Source of the DNA: an uncultured Alphaproteobacteria bacterium | GTDB taxonomy: Bacteria > Pseudomonadota > Alphaproteobacteria > Rhodobacterales > Rhodobacteraceae | Reading direction: 5' to 3' | Length of the DNA stretch: 64,000 nt | Assembly: GCA_929200255.1 (NCBI GenBank) | Contig: CAKMYZ010000001.1 | Coordinates: 186,001-250,000 of the forward strand | Shown here: piece by piece, positions 27,229 to 37,156 of the stretch | Numbering within the stretch: the first letter of the stretch is position 1 | Layout: each line of letters begins with the position of its first letter | Notes under the pieces: model-generated | Told to the model about the DNA's origin: nothing | Databases searched by the model: none | What the model saw: the letters and a program-made list of their open reading frames with translations, nothing else | Program-made: the position numbers and the translations under genes

Positions 27229-27830
27229 CCGTCTTCGCGTTCATTTTTTACCTATTTGCCGTGACAACCGTTGCAGGCGGTCTGATGACCGTGGTGAGCC
27301 GGAACCCGGTGCATTCGGTCCTGTGGCTGATCCTGGCGTTTCTGTCATCGGCTGGGTTGTTTGTGACCTTGGGCGCGGAATTCGTCGCCATGCTGCTGAT
27401 CATCGTCTATGTGGGCGCGGTGGCTGTGCTTTTCTTGTTTGTGGTCATGATGCTGGATGTGGATTTCGCCGAATTGAAGGCGGAAATGACGAAGTACCTG
27501 CCATTGGCACTGCTGATTGGCGTTGTGGTGCTGATGCAACTGGCGCTGGCATTGGGCGTCTGGGGCTTTGCCGATGGGGTCGACGGGCGGATCGCCGCCC
27601 CGACGGGTGACCTTGATAACACCCGCGCCCTGGGTCTGCTGGTCTATGACAAATACCTCCTGCTGTTCCAACTGGCCGGTTTGATCCTGCTGGTTGCGAT
27701 GATCGGGGCGATTGTTCTGACGCTGCGCCACCGCGTGGACATCAAGCGCCAGAACGTGCTGGCGCAGATGTACCGTGACCCTGCAAAGGCGATGGAGCTG
27801 AAAGACGTGAAACCGGGGCAAGGGCTGTAA
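27225..27830 (+). CDS. nuoJ: NADH-quinone oxidoreductase subunit J
   Basis: This 201-residue membrane subunit has five transmembrane helices and the conserved second and third helices ([18 protein letters not shown], then [20 protein letters not shown]) that include the pi-bulge helix of complex I. The C-terminal tail is polar. A 92-base gap separates it from nuoK. Confidence 0.96.
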   Translation: MTVFAFIFYLFAVTTVAGGLMTVVSRNPVHSVLWLILAFLSSAGLFVTLGAEFVAMLLIIVYVGAVAVLFLFVVMMLDVDFAELKAEMTKYLPLALLIGVVVLMQLALALGVWGFADGVDGRIAAPTGDLDNTRALGLLVYDKYLLLFQLAGLILLVAMIGAIVLTLRHRVDIKRQNVLAQMYRDPAKAMELKDVKPGQGL

Positions 27831-27922
27831 CATTGTCTGCGACCGAACTGGCTGGCCCTAATTGAAATCGGGACCGGCGGCTGAAAAAAAGACCGGGGTA
27901 CATGCCCCAGAAGGACGAATGA

Positions 27923-28228
27923 ATGATCGGACTTGAACATTATCTCGCGGTGGCCGCAGCGCTATTTGTGATCGGCATTTTCGGGCTGTTCCTGAACCGG
28001 AAGAATGTGATCATCCTGTTGATGAGCATCGAATTGATGCTGTTGGCGGTGAATATCAATCTTGTCGCCTTCTCCAGCTATTTGGGTGATTTGGTGGGGC
28101 AGGTGTTTACCTTGTTTGTACTGACCGTCGCCGCTGCCGAGGCCGCGATTGGCCTGGCGATCCTTGTTTGTTTCTTCCGCAATCGCGGGACCATCGACGT
28201 TGAAGACGTCAACGTGATGAAGGGCTGA
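27923..28228 (+). CDS. nuoK: NADH-quinone oxidoreductase subunit K
   Basis: This 101-residue subunit has three transmembrane helices. The two membrane glutamates of the proton path are visible, in [13 protein letters not shown] and [12 protein letters not shown]. An AAGGACGA ribosome-binding site precedes it. Confidence 0.96.
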   Translation: MIGLEHYLAVAAALFVIGIFGLFLNRKNVIILLMSIELMLLAVNINLVAFSSYLGDLVGQVFTLFVLTVAAAEAAIGLAILVCFFRNRGTIDVEDVNVMKG

Positions 28229-28232
28229 TCAC

Positions 28233-30383
28233 ATGGAAACCATCATCCTTTTTGCCCCGCTGGTGGGTGCCATCCTTTGCGGGTTTGGCTGGAAACTGAT
28301 CGGCGAGACGGCCGCGCAGTGGACGGCGACAAGCCTTCTGTTTCTCGCCGCGATCCTGTCGTGGGTCATGTTCCTGACGTTTGACCCATCCGCACACCCC
28401 AACGGCACCTACACCGTCAATATCCTGCGCTGGATCGAAAGCGGCACGTTAAGCACCGATTGGGCGATCCGGATGGACCGTCTGACCGCGATCATGCTGA
28501 TTGTGATCAACACGGTTTCGGCCCTCGTGCATATGTATTCCTTTGGCTACATGGCCCATGATGAGAACTTCAAAGAACACGAGAGCTATCGCCCGCGCTT
28601 CTTTGCTTATCTGTCATTCTTTACCTTTGCGATGTTGATGCTGGTGACAGCTGACAACCTTGTGCAGATGTTCTTTGGCTGGGAAGGCGTTGGTGTCGCC
28701 TCTTATCTTCTGATCGGTTTCTACTATCGCAAGCCATCTGCCGGTGCGGCCGCCATTAAGGCGTTTGTCGTCAACCGTGTCGGCGACTTTGGTTTCGCAC
28801 TGGGTATCTTTGCGCTGTATATGGTGACTGACAGCATCCGCTTTGAAGATATTTTTGCGGCGATCCCCAATCTGCAAGATCACACAATGAGCTTTGCATG
28901 GCGCGACTGGAATACGCTGAACCTGATCGCCTTCCTGCTGTTCATTGGTGCGATGGGTAAGTCCGCACAACTGTTCCTGCACACTTGGTTGCCTGACGCA
29001 ATGGAAGGCCCGACGCCTGTGTCGGCCCTGATCCACGCCGCGACCATGGTGACCGCCGGTGTCTTCCTTGTTTGCCGCATGTCACCATTGATGGAGTATG
29101 CCGAGGCGACGACAGCATTCATTGTGTTCCTTGGTGCGACAACGGCGTTCTTTGCTGCGACCGTTGGTCTGGTCCAGAATGACATCAAGCGTGTCATCGC
29201 CTATTCCACCTGTTCGCAGTTGGGGTACATGTTCGTGGCGGCTGGTCTTGGCGTCTATTCCGTCGCGATGTTCCATCTGCTGACCCACGCGTTCTTTAAG
29301 GCAATGTTGTTCCTTGGGGCCGGGTCGGTCATCCACGCAATGCACCACGAACAGGACATGCGGAACTATGGTGGGTTGCGCCACAAAATCCCCAAGACGT
29401 TCTGGATGATGATGATCGGTACATTGGCAATTACCGGTGTAGGTATTCCGCTCCTCTATGTGGGCTTCCCCGTCGGTTTCGCAGGTTTCGTGTCCAAAGA
29501 CGCTATCATCGAAAGTGCCTATGCGGGCACGGCGGGCGGCTATGCCTTCTGGATGTTGGTGATCGCGGCCCTGATGACCAGTTTCTACAGCTGGCGTTTG
29601 ATGTTCCTGACATTCTATGGCACGCCACGCGGTGATGCGCATACGCATGAGCACGCGCATGAGGCCCCCAATTCGATGTTGTTCCCGCTTTATGTGCTCG
29701 CTGTTGGCGCGGTCTTCTCTGGGATGGTCTGGTACGGGTCGTTCTTTGGCTCCAACGACAGGGTTGGCAAGTTCTTTGGCGTGCCATACGCGGAAGCCAC
29801 CGCGCATGGTGAGGTCGAGGGTGATCATGGCGATGATCACAGCGACGATGCCGCCCATGCCAACGAAGATGACCACGCCAAGGAAGAGGGCGGCCACGGC
29901 AAAGCCCACTACAACCTTGTTGGTGTTCCGGGCGAGGGGGCAATACACAACAGCCCCGACAATCACGTGCTCAACGAGGCGCATGAGGTGCCCGTTTGGG
30001 TCAAGCTTGCACCGTTTGTAGCGATGCTCGCGGGCTTTGGACTTGCCTATCAGATGTATATCCGCCGCCCCGACTGGCCGCGCAAACTGGTCGCGCAGCA
30101 AGCACCGCTTTATCAGTTCCTGCTGAACAAATGGTACTTTGACGAGATTTATGATTTCCTTTTCGTCCGCCCCGCAATGGCCTTGGGCCGCATCCTGTGG
30201 AAACAGGGTGACACCAAGACAATCGACGGTGGCATCAATGGCGTCGCCATGGGGATTGTGCCGTTCCTGACGCGGCTGGCTGGCCGTGCGCAGTCGGGCT
30301 ATATCTTTAGCTATGTCTTCGCGATGGTCCTTGGCATCGCGGTCCTACTCACCTGGATGACGCTGTTTGGGGGAGCGAACTGA
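28233..30383 (+). CDS. nuoL: NADH-quinone oxidoreductase subunit L
   Basis: This 716-residue antiporter-like subunit is the distal proton pump with the long lateral helix. Typical motifs are [37 protein letters not shown] and [15 protein letters not shown]. An unusual His/Asp/Glu-rich loop (encoded 29803-29911) and a shorter THEHAHEAP stretch lie in the C-terminal region. It overlaps nuoM by one base. Confidence 0.97.
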   Translation: METIILFAPLVGAILCGFGWKLIGETAAQWTATSLLFLAAILSWVMFLTFDPSAHPNGTYTVNILRWIESGTLSTDWAIRMDRLTAIMLIVINTVSALVHMYSFGYMAHDENFKEHESYRPRFFAYLSFFTFAMLMLVTADNLVQMFFGWEGVGVASYLLIGFYYRKPSAGAAAIKAFVVNRVGDFGFALGIFALYMVTDSIRFEDIFAAIPNLQDHTMSFAWRDWNTLNLIAFLLFIGAMGKSAQLFLHTWLPDAMEGPTPVSALIHAATMVTAGVFLVCRMSPLMEYAEATTAFIVFLGATTAFFAATVGLVQNDIKRVIAYSTCSQLGYMFVAAGLGVYSVAMFHLLTHAFFKAMLFLGAGSVIHAMHHEQDMRNYGGLRHKIPKTFWMMMIGTLAITGVGIPLLYVGFPVGFAGFVSKDAIIESAYAGTAGGYAFWMLVIAALMTSFYSWRLMFLTFYGTPRGDAHTHEHAHEAPNSMLFPLYVLAVGAVFSGMVWYGSFFGSNDRVGKFFGVPYAEATAHGEVEGDHGDDHSDDAAHANEDDHAKEEGGHGKAHYNLVGVPGEGAIHNSPDNHVLNEAHEVPVWVKLAPFVAMLAGFGLAYQMYIRRPDWPRKLVAQQAPLYQFLLNKWYFDEIYDFLFVRPAMALGRILWKQGDTKTIDGGINGVAMGIVPFLTRLAGRAQSGYIFSYVFAMVLGIAVLLTWMTLFGGAN

Positions 30384-31924
30384 TGGGCAATATTCTTTCA
30401 CTCACCACGTTTCTGCCTTTGCTGGGTGCTATTATCCTCGCGCTTTTCCTGCGCGGCGATGATGCGGCTGCACAGCGCAATGCCAAATGGGTGGCGCTGG
30501 TCACAACGGCCGTCACGTTCATTTGCTCGCTGTTTATCTTGGGCAACTTTAACCCTGCCGACACCGGTTTTCAGATGCTCGAAAGCCGCGATTGGTTGCT
30601 GGGCTTGCAATACAAGATGGGCGTCGATGGGATTTCGATCCTCTTTGTGATGCTGACCACCTTCCTGATGCCTCTGGTGATTGCCTCCTGCTGGGATGTG
30701 AAAACCCGCGTCAAGGAATACATGATCGCCTTCCTGATCCTTGAAACACTGATGCTGGGTGTCTTCCTCGCTCTTGATCTGGTGCTGTTCTATTTGTTCT
30801 TTGAGGCTGGCCTGATCCCGATGTTCCTGATCATTGGCATCTGGGGCGGCAAGAACCGGATCTATGCGTCCTTCAAGTTCTTCCTTTATACGTTCCTTGG
30901 CTCTGTCCTGATGCTGGTTGCGATGGTTGCGATGTTCGCTGCCGCAGGCACGACAGACATTCCAACGCTGATGAACTTCACCTTCGCGACCGAGAATTTC
31001 AGCGTCCTCGGTGTGCAGATCATCGGGGGGATGCAGACGCTGCTGTGGCTTGCGTTCTTTGCCAGCTTTGCGGTGAAAATGCCGATGTGGCCGGTCCACA
31101 CATGGCTGCCTGATGCGCACGTCCAAGCGCCGACCGCAGGGTCCGTCGTACTGGCGGCAATCCTGTTGAAAATGGGCGGCTACGGCTTCCTGCGTTTCAG
31201 CCTGCCAATGTTCCCTGTCGGGTCCGAGGTCATGGGGCCGCTGGTGCTGACCCTGTCGGCCATTGCAATTGTCTACACCTCGCTGGTTGCACTGGTGCAG
31301 GAAGACATGAAGAAGCTGATCGCCTATTCATCGGTTGCGCACATGGGCTATGTCACCATGGGTATCTTTGCGGTCAATCAGCAGGGCGTTGACGGTGCGA
31401 TCTTTCAGATGATCAGCCACGGCTTTATCTCTGGTGCGTTGTTCCTGTGCGTTGGGGTGATCTATGACCGGATGCATACACGTGAGATTGATGCCTATGG
31501 CGGCCTGGTCAACCGGATGCCTGCCTATGCGCTGATCTTTATGTTCTTCACCATGGCCAATGTGGGCCTTCCCGGCACGTCAGGCTTTATCGGTGAATTC
31601 CTCGTGCTGATGGGCATCTTTCAGGTCAACACCTGGATCGCTATTTTCGCGACCTCTGGTGTGATCCTGTCGGCGGCTTATGCGTTGTGGCTTTATCGCC
31701 GTGTCGTGTTTGGTGATCTGATCAAGGAGAGCCTCAAGACGATCCAGGATATGGGCACGCGCGAGCGGGTGATTTTTGCGCCTTTGGTTGTGATGACCCT
31801 GCTGTTGGGCGTCTATCCCGCACTTGTCCTCGACATTATCGGCCCGAGCGTATCGGCACTGGTCGGCAACTATGAAACCGCGTTGGCGACCTTTGAGGCC
31901 ACGACGCAGTTTGCTTCGAATTAA
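30383..31924 (+). CDS. nuoM: NADH-quinone oxidoreductase subunit M
   Basis: This 513-residue antiporter-like subunit pumps protons. Motifs include [18 protein letters not shown] with the key Glu, [19 protein letters not shown] and [17 protein letters not shown]. The order nuoL-M-N is complete and uninterrupted, unlike the front part of the operon. Confidence 0.97.
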   Translation: MGNILSLTTFLPLLGAIILALFLRGDDAAAQRNAKWVALVTTAVTFICSLFILGNFNPADTGFQMLESRDWLLGLQYKMGVDGISILFVMLTTFLMPLVIASCWDVKTRVKEYMIAFLILETLMLGVFLALDLVLFYLFFEAGLIPMFLIIGIWGGKNRIYASFKFFLYTFLGSVLMLVAMVAMFAAAGTTDIPTLMNFTFATENFSVLGVQIIGGMQTLLWLAFFASFAVKMPMWPVHTWLPDAHVQAPTAGSVVLAAILLKMGGYGFLRFSLPMFPVGSEVMGPLVLTLSAIAIVYTSLVALVQEDMKKLIAYSSVAHMGYVTMGIFAVNQQGVDGAIFQMISHGFISGALFLCVGVIYDRMHTREIDAYGGLVNRMPAYALIFMFFTMANVGLPGTSGFIGEFLVLMGIFQVNTWIAIFATSGVILSAAYALWLYRRVVFGDLIKESLKTIQDMGTRERVIFAPLVVMTLLLGVYPALVLDIIGPSVSALVGNYETALATFEATTQFASN

Positions 31925-31936
31925 GGAAAGCCCGTT

Positions 31937-33373
31937 ATGATTGGTGCTGATATCCAAATCCTGATGCCTGAGGTCGTGCTGGCGGTTTACGCCATGGGCG
32001 CATTGATGGCGGCGGTCTACACCACCAAGGACGGCATGGCGCCGTTGCTCACATGGGCGACCTCGGGTCTGTTCGTGCTGTTGGCGGTCTGGATCGGGAT
32101 CAACGGGCAGGGAACAAACGCAGCCTTTGGCGGCATGTTTGTGGATGACGGGTTTGCGCGCTTTGCGAAGATCACGATCCTGGTGTCCGCGGCGGCTGTT
32201 TTGCTGATGTCGGAAAGCTATATGCAGCAACGTGGGTTGTTGCGGTTCGAATACCCCATTCTGGTGGCCTTGGCCGTCGTCGGTATGATGGTGATGGTCT
32301 CTGCGGGGGACCTTATGGCGCTTTACATGGGCCTCGAATTGCAATCGCTGTCGCTTTACGTGATCGCGTCCCTGCGCCGCGATAGCGTGAAATCGACCGA
32401 AGCAGGCCTGAAGTACTTCGTTCTTGGCGCGCTATCCTCTGGCTTGCTGCTCTATGGTGCGTCGCTGACCTACGGCTTTGCGGGCACAACGCTTTTCACT
32501 GGTATCATCGAAGCGACCGCGCATGAGCCTTCGCTTGGTTTGCTTTTCGGCCTTGTTTTCCTGATCGCGGGCTTTGCATTCAAGGTTTCTGCTGCGCCAT
32601 TCCACATGTGGACACCCGACGTCTACGAAGGTTCGCCCACTCCCGTCACGGCATTCTTCGCAACCGCACCAAAGGTGGCCGCGATGGCGCTTTTCGCGCG
32701 TGTTGTGCATGACGCATTTGGCGGGATCGTCGGCGACTGGCAGCAGATCGTGGCCTTCCTGGCGGTGGTGTCCATGTTCCTTGGTGCGATTGCCGCCATC
32801 GGCCAGAAAGACATCAAACGCCTGATGGCCTATTCCTCCATCGCGCATATGGGCTTTGCCCTGATGGGGCTGGCCGCCGGTACGGCCTTTGGCGTGCAGG
32901 CCATGCTGATTTATATGGCGATCTATGTGACGATGAACATCGGCACTTTCGCCTTCATTCTGGGGATGGAGCGTGACGGCCGCCCTGTTACCAATATCGA
33001 CAGCCTCAAGATGTACTCCAAGCAGCAACCGCTCCGCGCGCTGGCAATGCTTGTGCTGCTGTTTAGCCTTGCCGGTGTGCCGCCCATGGTCGGCTTCTTC
33101 GGCAAGTTCTATGTGCTGCGTGCGGCCTATGATGGCGGGCTGGCGTGGTTGGCAGTGGCCGGTGTGATCGCATCCGTGATCGGTGCATTCTATTACCTGC
33201 GCATCGTTTACTTCATGTACTTCGGTGAAGAGGGCGAGGCGCTGGATGGCAAGATGAACCCGGTGCTTTGGGCCTTTTTGATGGGATCGGCGGCGATCAT
33301 GCTGGTGGGTGTGGTTAACCTGTTCGGGATTGAGCCTGCGGCGGCAGCGGCGGCAGCAACGCTTGTCAATTGA
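31937..33373 (+). CDS. nuoN: NADH-quinone oxidoreductase subunit N
   Basis: This 478-residue antiporter-like subunit is the last complex I gene. [17 protein letters not shown] contains the conserved Glu, and [21 protein letters not shown] and [19 protein letters not shown] are present. It ends in an Ala-rich tail. An AAGGAAAG site precedes the ATG. Confidence 0.97.
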   Translation: MIGADIQILMPEVVLAVYAMGALMAAVYTTKDGMAPLLTWATSGLFVLLAVWIGINGQGTNAAFGGMFVDDGFARFAKITILVSAAAVLLMSESYMQQRGLLRFEYPILVALAVVGMMVMVSAGDLMALYMGLELQSLSLYVIASLRRDSVKSTEAGLKYFVLGALSSGLLLYGASLTYGFAGTTLFTGIIEATAHEPSLGLLFGLVFLIAGFAFKVSAAPFHMWTPDVYEGSPTPVTAFFATAPKVAAMALFARVVHDAFGGIVGDWQQIVAFLAVVSMFLGAIAAIGQKDIKRLMAYSSIAHMGFALMGLAAGTAFGVQAMLIYMAIYVTMNIGTFAFILGMERDGRPVTNIDSLKMYSKQQPLRALAMLVLLFSLAGVPPMVGFFGKFYVLRAAYDGGLAWLAVAGVIASVIGAFYYLRIVYFMYFGEEGEALDGKMNPVLWAFLMGSAAIMLVGVVNLFGIEPAAAAAAATLVN

Positions 33374-33454
33374 GTGCATCCTGCGACACTCTGAAAATGG
33401 TCTGTTGGAGATAGCATTCGACCGACAAGGAGAGGCAGCGATTGGTGACACCTC

Positions 33455-34219
33455 ATGAGCCGGATGCACGATAGCGATCACAGCCCATGGCCCGAGGGTT
33501 ATGATTGCGTTGTGCTGGATAGCGTTGACAGCACAATGGCCGAAGCGGTGCGGCGGATTCCTGTGATCGAGCGGCCAACGTGGATCATGGCTAAAACGCA
33601 AACGGCTGCGCATGGAACACGCGGGCGCAAATGGGTCGTACCTGAGGGCAACCTGAGTGCGACGCTGATTTTCCAGCCAGAGGCGACAGCGATGGAGGCG
33701 GCAAGGCGTTCGTTTTTGGCCGCCAACGCCTTGTTTCAGGCTCTGTCGATTTACGTTCCTGCTGAAAAACTCGCACTCAAATGGCCCAATGACGTGCTGC
33801 TGTCGGGCGGCAAGGTCGCAGGCATTTTGCTGGAAAGCAGCGGGCGCGGGCCGTTTGTTGACTGGTTGTCTATCGGGATCGGCGTGAACCTTGCCAATGT
33901 GCCAGAAGGTGTGACGGACGCGCGCTTTGCGCCCACAAGCCTTGTTGCTGCCGGCGGTGAAACCGTGCCGCCGCGCGACTTTCTGTCAACGCTTGCGGAT
34001 GCCTATGCCACCCAAGAGGCGAAGCTATCACGCTTTGGGTTTGACCGTATCCGCGACGACTGGATGGCCAACGCGGCACGGTTGGGCGAGGTGATCACAG
34101 CGCGGACCGGTCGCGAAGACGTGACTGGCATCTTTGACAGCATCGACAAAGAGGGCAACCTTGTCCTGATTACCGGCGCCGGACCCCGCGCGATCCCTGC
34201 GGCGGATATCTATTTCTAA
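33455..34219 (+). CDS. birA: Biotin--[acetyl-CoA-carboxylase] ligase
   Basis: This 254-residue ligase attaches biotin to carboxylases. It has VDSTMAEAVRR, the AHGTRGRKWVVPEGNL biotinyl-AMP loop (variant of GRGRRGRxW), LKWPNDVLLSGGKVAGILLE and a C-terminal SH3-like domain. There is no N-terminal DNA-binding domain, so it does not act as a repressor. It is the likely ligase for MccA encoded in this window. Its place behind nuoN is common in alphaproteobacteria. Confidence 0.93.
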   Translation: MSRMHDSDHSPWPEGYDCVVLDSVDSTMAEAVRRIPVIERPTWIMAKTQTAAHGTRGRKWVVPEGNLSATLIFQPEATAMEAARRSFLAANALFQALSIYVPAEKLALKWPNDVLLSGGKVAGILLESSGRGPFVDWLSIGIGVNLANVPEGVTDARFAPTSLVAAGGETVPPRDFLSTLADAYATQEAKLSRFGFDRIRDDWMANAARLGEVITARTGREDVTGIFDSIDKEGNLVLITGAGPRAIPAADIYF

Positions 34220-34230
34220 AGGAGCCTCTC

Positions 34231-35004
34231 ATGCTTTTGGCTATTGATTGCGGCAACACCAACACCGTGTTTTCCATCTGGGATGGGTCCGAGTTTATCG
34301 CCACATGGCGCACCAGTACCGAGTGGCAACGCACAGCGGACCAGTACTATGTCTGGTTGTCCACCCTGATGCGGTTTCAGAAAGTCGAGGTGGACATTGA
34401 TGCGGTTATCATCAGCTCCACCGTGCCGCGTGTTGTGTTCAATCTGCGCGTCTTTGCGGACCGCTACTATAATTGCCGCCCGATGGTGGTTGGCAAATCC
34501 GACTGCCTGCTGCCTGCTGACCCGCGTGTGGACGAAGGCACACAGGTCGGACCAGACCGTCTGGTGAATACCGCTGGGGCCTATGACCGGCACGGCGGCA
34601 ATCTGATCGTTGTCGATTTTGGGACGGCCACGACATTTGATGTGGTGGCTAAGGACGGCGCCTATGTCGGTGGTGTCATCGCCCCAGGTGTGAATCTGTC
34701 ACTAGAGGCGCTGCATAGTGCCGCCGCCGCACTACCGCATGTCGATATTTCCAAGCCGCAGGCTGTCGTTGGGACCAATACGGTCGCCTGCATGCAGTCC
34801 GGTGTCTTTTGGGGTTACATTGGGCTGGTTCGCGAGATATGTGCGCGCATCAAGGCCGAACGTGGCGTGCCGATGCGGGTCATCTCGACCGGTGGTCTGG
34901 CACCACTTTTCCAGCAGGCCGAGGCGCTTTTTGACGCCTTCGAAGACGATTTGACGATGCACGGGCTGACCGTCATCCACCAATATAACAAGGACAATAC
35001 ATGA
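34231..35004 (+). CDS. coaX: Type III pantothenate kinase
   Basis: This 257-residue kinase phosphorylates pantothenate in CoA synthesis. ASKHA-fold motifs are visible: LAIDCGNTNTVFSIWDG (phosphate 1), GPDRLVNTAGAYD, VVDFGTATTFDVV and a late STGGLAPLF. A strong AAAGGAG site lies before the ATG. It overlaps the RNase J gene by ATGA. Confidence 0.95.
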   Translation: MLLAIDCGNTNTVFSIWDGSEFIATWRTSTEWQRTADQYYVWLSTLMRFQKVEVDIDAVIISSTVPRVVFNLRVFADRYYNCRPMVVGKSDCLLPADPRVDEGTQVGPDRLVNTAGAYDRHGGNLIVVDFGTATTFDVVAKDGAYVGGVIAPGVNLSLEALHSAAAALPHVDISKPQAVVGTNTVACMQSGVFWGYIGLVREICARIKAERGVPMRVISTGGLAPLFQQAEALFDAFEDDLTMHGLTVIHQYNKDNT

Positions 35005-36665
35005 CTGACCGCCTGATTTATCTGCCCCTTGGGGGCGCTGGCGAAATTGGCATGAATGCCTATGTCTACGGCTATGGCCAACCCGGTCAGGAACGGCTGA
35101 TCGTGGTTGATCTGGGCGTGACCTTTCCCGATATGGACGGCACGCCGGGGGTGGACCTGATCCTGCCCGATATCGCATGGCTGCGCGACCGTAAGGCGCA
35201 GATTGAAGGCATCTTTATCACCCACGCCCACGAAGACCATGTTGGCGCCATTGGCCATTATTGGGAACAGTTGGGCGCACCGGTTTATGCGCGCCCCTTC
35301 ACCGCGAATATCGCGCGGCGCAAGCTGGATGAACACGGGCATCCGCCATCAGTGGTCAAAGTCGTGGATGTCTACCCCGAGATGATCAAATGCGGTCCGC
35401 TGACTGTATCCTACCTGCCCATCAGCCATTCGATCCCCGAAAGCGCGGGGCTGTTGATCGACACGCCCGAAGGGCGGGTTCTGCACTCGGGTGATTTCAA
35501 GATTGATGAAACGCCGGTTGTTGGTGACCCCTGGAACGAGGCGCTTTGGGAAGAGGTATCAAAGGATGGCGTCAAGGCGCTGATCTGCGACAGCACCAAC
35601 GTGTTTTCGCGCGATCCGGGCCGGTCAGAGGCATCCATCGGCGACGCCATCACGCAGATGATGAAAGAGGCAACGGGGATGGTTGTCGCGACGACGTTTG
35701 CGTCCAACATCGCCCGGTTGAAGACATTGGCGATTGCCGCACAAAACGCGGACCGCTCGGTTGTCCTACTTGGGCGCGCGATGCGCCGCATGGTCGAAGC
35801 GGCAACAGAGGTGGGTATTCTGGAAGGCTTCCCTTCCGTTGTGTCGCCCGAGGACGCGCTGCAAATGCCGCGCGAAAACGTGATGCTGCTGGTCACAGGG
35901 TCCCAAGGCGAACGCCGTGCAGCCTCTGCCCAACTGTCCCAAGGGTCCTATCTGGGGTTGAAGCTGAAGGAAGGGGATACGTTCCTGTTTTCCTCCAAAA
36001 CTATCCCCGGCAATGAACGCGGCGTGATCCGTATCATGAACCAGCTGTCAGAGCTTGGGGTCGATGTGATCGACGACGCGGGCGGCAAATACCACGTATC
36101 CGGCCACGCCAACCGGCCCGATCTGGCGCGATTGCACCAGATCACCAAACCGCAGACCCTGATCCCCATGCACGGTGAACACCGACACCTGCGCGAGCAT
36201 GTGAAGGTCGGCGCAGAGGCGGGCCTGTCGGGGATTGTTGCGGTGAACGGGATGATGATTGACCTGTCAGGAAATCAGCCGACCGTTGCGGAATACATCG
36301 AAACCGGGCGGACCTATCTGGATGGGTCCGTGCAGATCGGCGCGCTGGACGGGGTGGTGCGCAACCGCATCCGCATGGCGCTAAACGGTCATCTGATCGT
36401 GACGCTGATCATCGATGAGAACGATGAACCACTGGGTGATCCTTGGGTGGAAACCATGGGTTTGGCCGAGACAGGGCAGAACAACGCGGCTTTGGTGGAG
36501 GTGGTTGAAGAAGACCTGAGCCAATTCATGAACCGCGCCAATGCCAAGACACTGCGGGATGATGTGAAGCTGGAGAAAGAGCTGAAATCGATTGCGCGCA
36601 AGTCCGCGCAGGGCGAGATCGGCAAGAAGCCGGAGGTGACGGTGATTGTGAGCAGGTTGGGGTAA
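35001..36665 (+). CDS. rnj: Ribonuclease J
   Basis: This 554-residue metallo-beta-lactamase/beta-CASP nuclease matures and degrades RNA. ITHAHEDHVGAIGHY gives the HxHxDH zinc motif; LHSGDFKID, ALICDSTNVFSRDPGRSE and SGHANRPDLARL are later metal and beta-CASP motifs. It ends the nuo-birA-coaX transcript group. No clear terminator follows. Confidence 0.95.
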   Translation: MTDRLIYLPLGGAGEIGMNAYVYGYGQPGQERLIVVDLGVTFPDMDGTPGVDLILPDIAWLRDRKAQIEGIFITHAHEDHVGAIGHYWEQLGAPVYARPFTANIARRKLDEHGHPPSVVKVVDVYPEMIKCGPLTVSYLPISHSIPESAGLLIDTPEGRVLHSGDFKIDETPVVGDPWNEALWEEVSKDGVKALICDSTNVFSRDPGRSEASIGDAITQMMKEATGMVVATTFASNIARLKTLAIAAQNADRSVVLLGRAMRRMVEAATEVGILEGFPSVVSPEDALQMPRENVMLLVTGSQGERRAASAQLSQGSYLGLKLKEGDTFLFSSKTIPGNERGVIRIMNQLSELGVDVIDDAGGKYHVSGHANRPDLARLHQITKPQTLIPMHGEHRHLREHVKVGAEAGLSGIVAVNGMMIDLSGNQPTVAEYIETGRTYLDGSVQIGALDGVVRNRIRMALNGHLIVTLIIDENDEPLGDPWVETMGLAETGQNNAALVEVVEEDLSQFMNRANAKTLRDDVKLEKELKSIARKSAQGEIGKKPEVTVIVSRLG

Positions 36666-36712
36666 ATCGAATAAATCACTAGGATCACGCAAAATATGGC
36701 CAATATCTTAGC

Positions 36713-36877
36713 CTAATCTGAGACTGCGTTCGCCAGTTGCGCGACAATGTCTAGGTTGCCTACAGTCAAGATGGCTACAATAATTATGACAAAGAGAAGT
36801 ATGGCACCTAGACCTCGACCGTTAGAGTGCCCCACCTTTAGTTCGGCAGTTCTCAGTAAGCTAATAATAGATTTCAA
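36713..36877 (-). CDS. Small single-span membrane protein (54 aa)
   Basis: A minus-strand ORF of 54 codons starts at TTG with an AGGAG ribosome-binding site 6 bases upstream. The product begins with a short amphipathic segment (KSIISLLRTAELKV), then a Gly-rich turn and one transmembrane helix (LGAILLFVIIIVAILTV), then a short acidic tail. Codon use (CTA, ATA, AGA) is unlike that of its neighbours. The site, spacing and hydrophobic profile make it likely to be real. Confidence 0.6.
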   Translation of the reverse strand: MKSIISLLRTAELKVGHSNGRGLGAILLFVIIIVAILTVGNLDIVAQLANAVSD

Positions 36878-37023
36878 GACAGACTCCTCGCTATAAATGC
36901 GTCGTCGTCTTTGCCTTTGATGGTTCGAATATGCCTACTTCTAAAATACCGCGTCTAGCGTTAAATCTGTCCACAGTCACGAAATGTCATGTTGGCACAA
37001 TATATAGTGGTTGTGATTAAAAT

Positions 37024-37039
37024 GATCACTATGGTGATC
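37024..37039. promoter_or_regulatory. Perfect palindrome, operator candidate
   Basis: GATCAC-TATG-GTGATC has perfect 6-bp arms. It lies about 150 bases upstream of the minus-strand small ORF and inside AT-rich DNA. This is typical for a dimeric regulator site; the regulator is unknown. Confidence 0.35.
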
Positions 37040-37156
37040 CGCGTTCTCGCAGACTTCGTTCTTGAGCAATAGCGCCCATTTCCATTCGATGTGATGGTAT
37101 ACAGCAAGTTAGCAGAGTTGGCAGTTTATAGGTCGGGCTTCAGCAGGACACGCGCT

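Larger units (their letters stand above)
36666..37156. other. AT-rich intergenic island with one small ORF and a palindrome
   Basis: This 491-base gap lies between the ends of rnj (+) and rhlE (-) and is visibly richer in A and T than its surroundings. It holds the minus-strand ORF at 36713-36877 and the 16-bp palindrome at 37024-37039. Nothing else could be supported: no tRNA and no terminator with a T tract. Confidence 0.6.
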
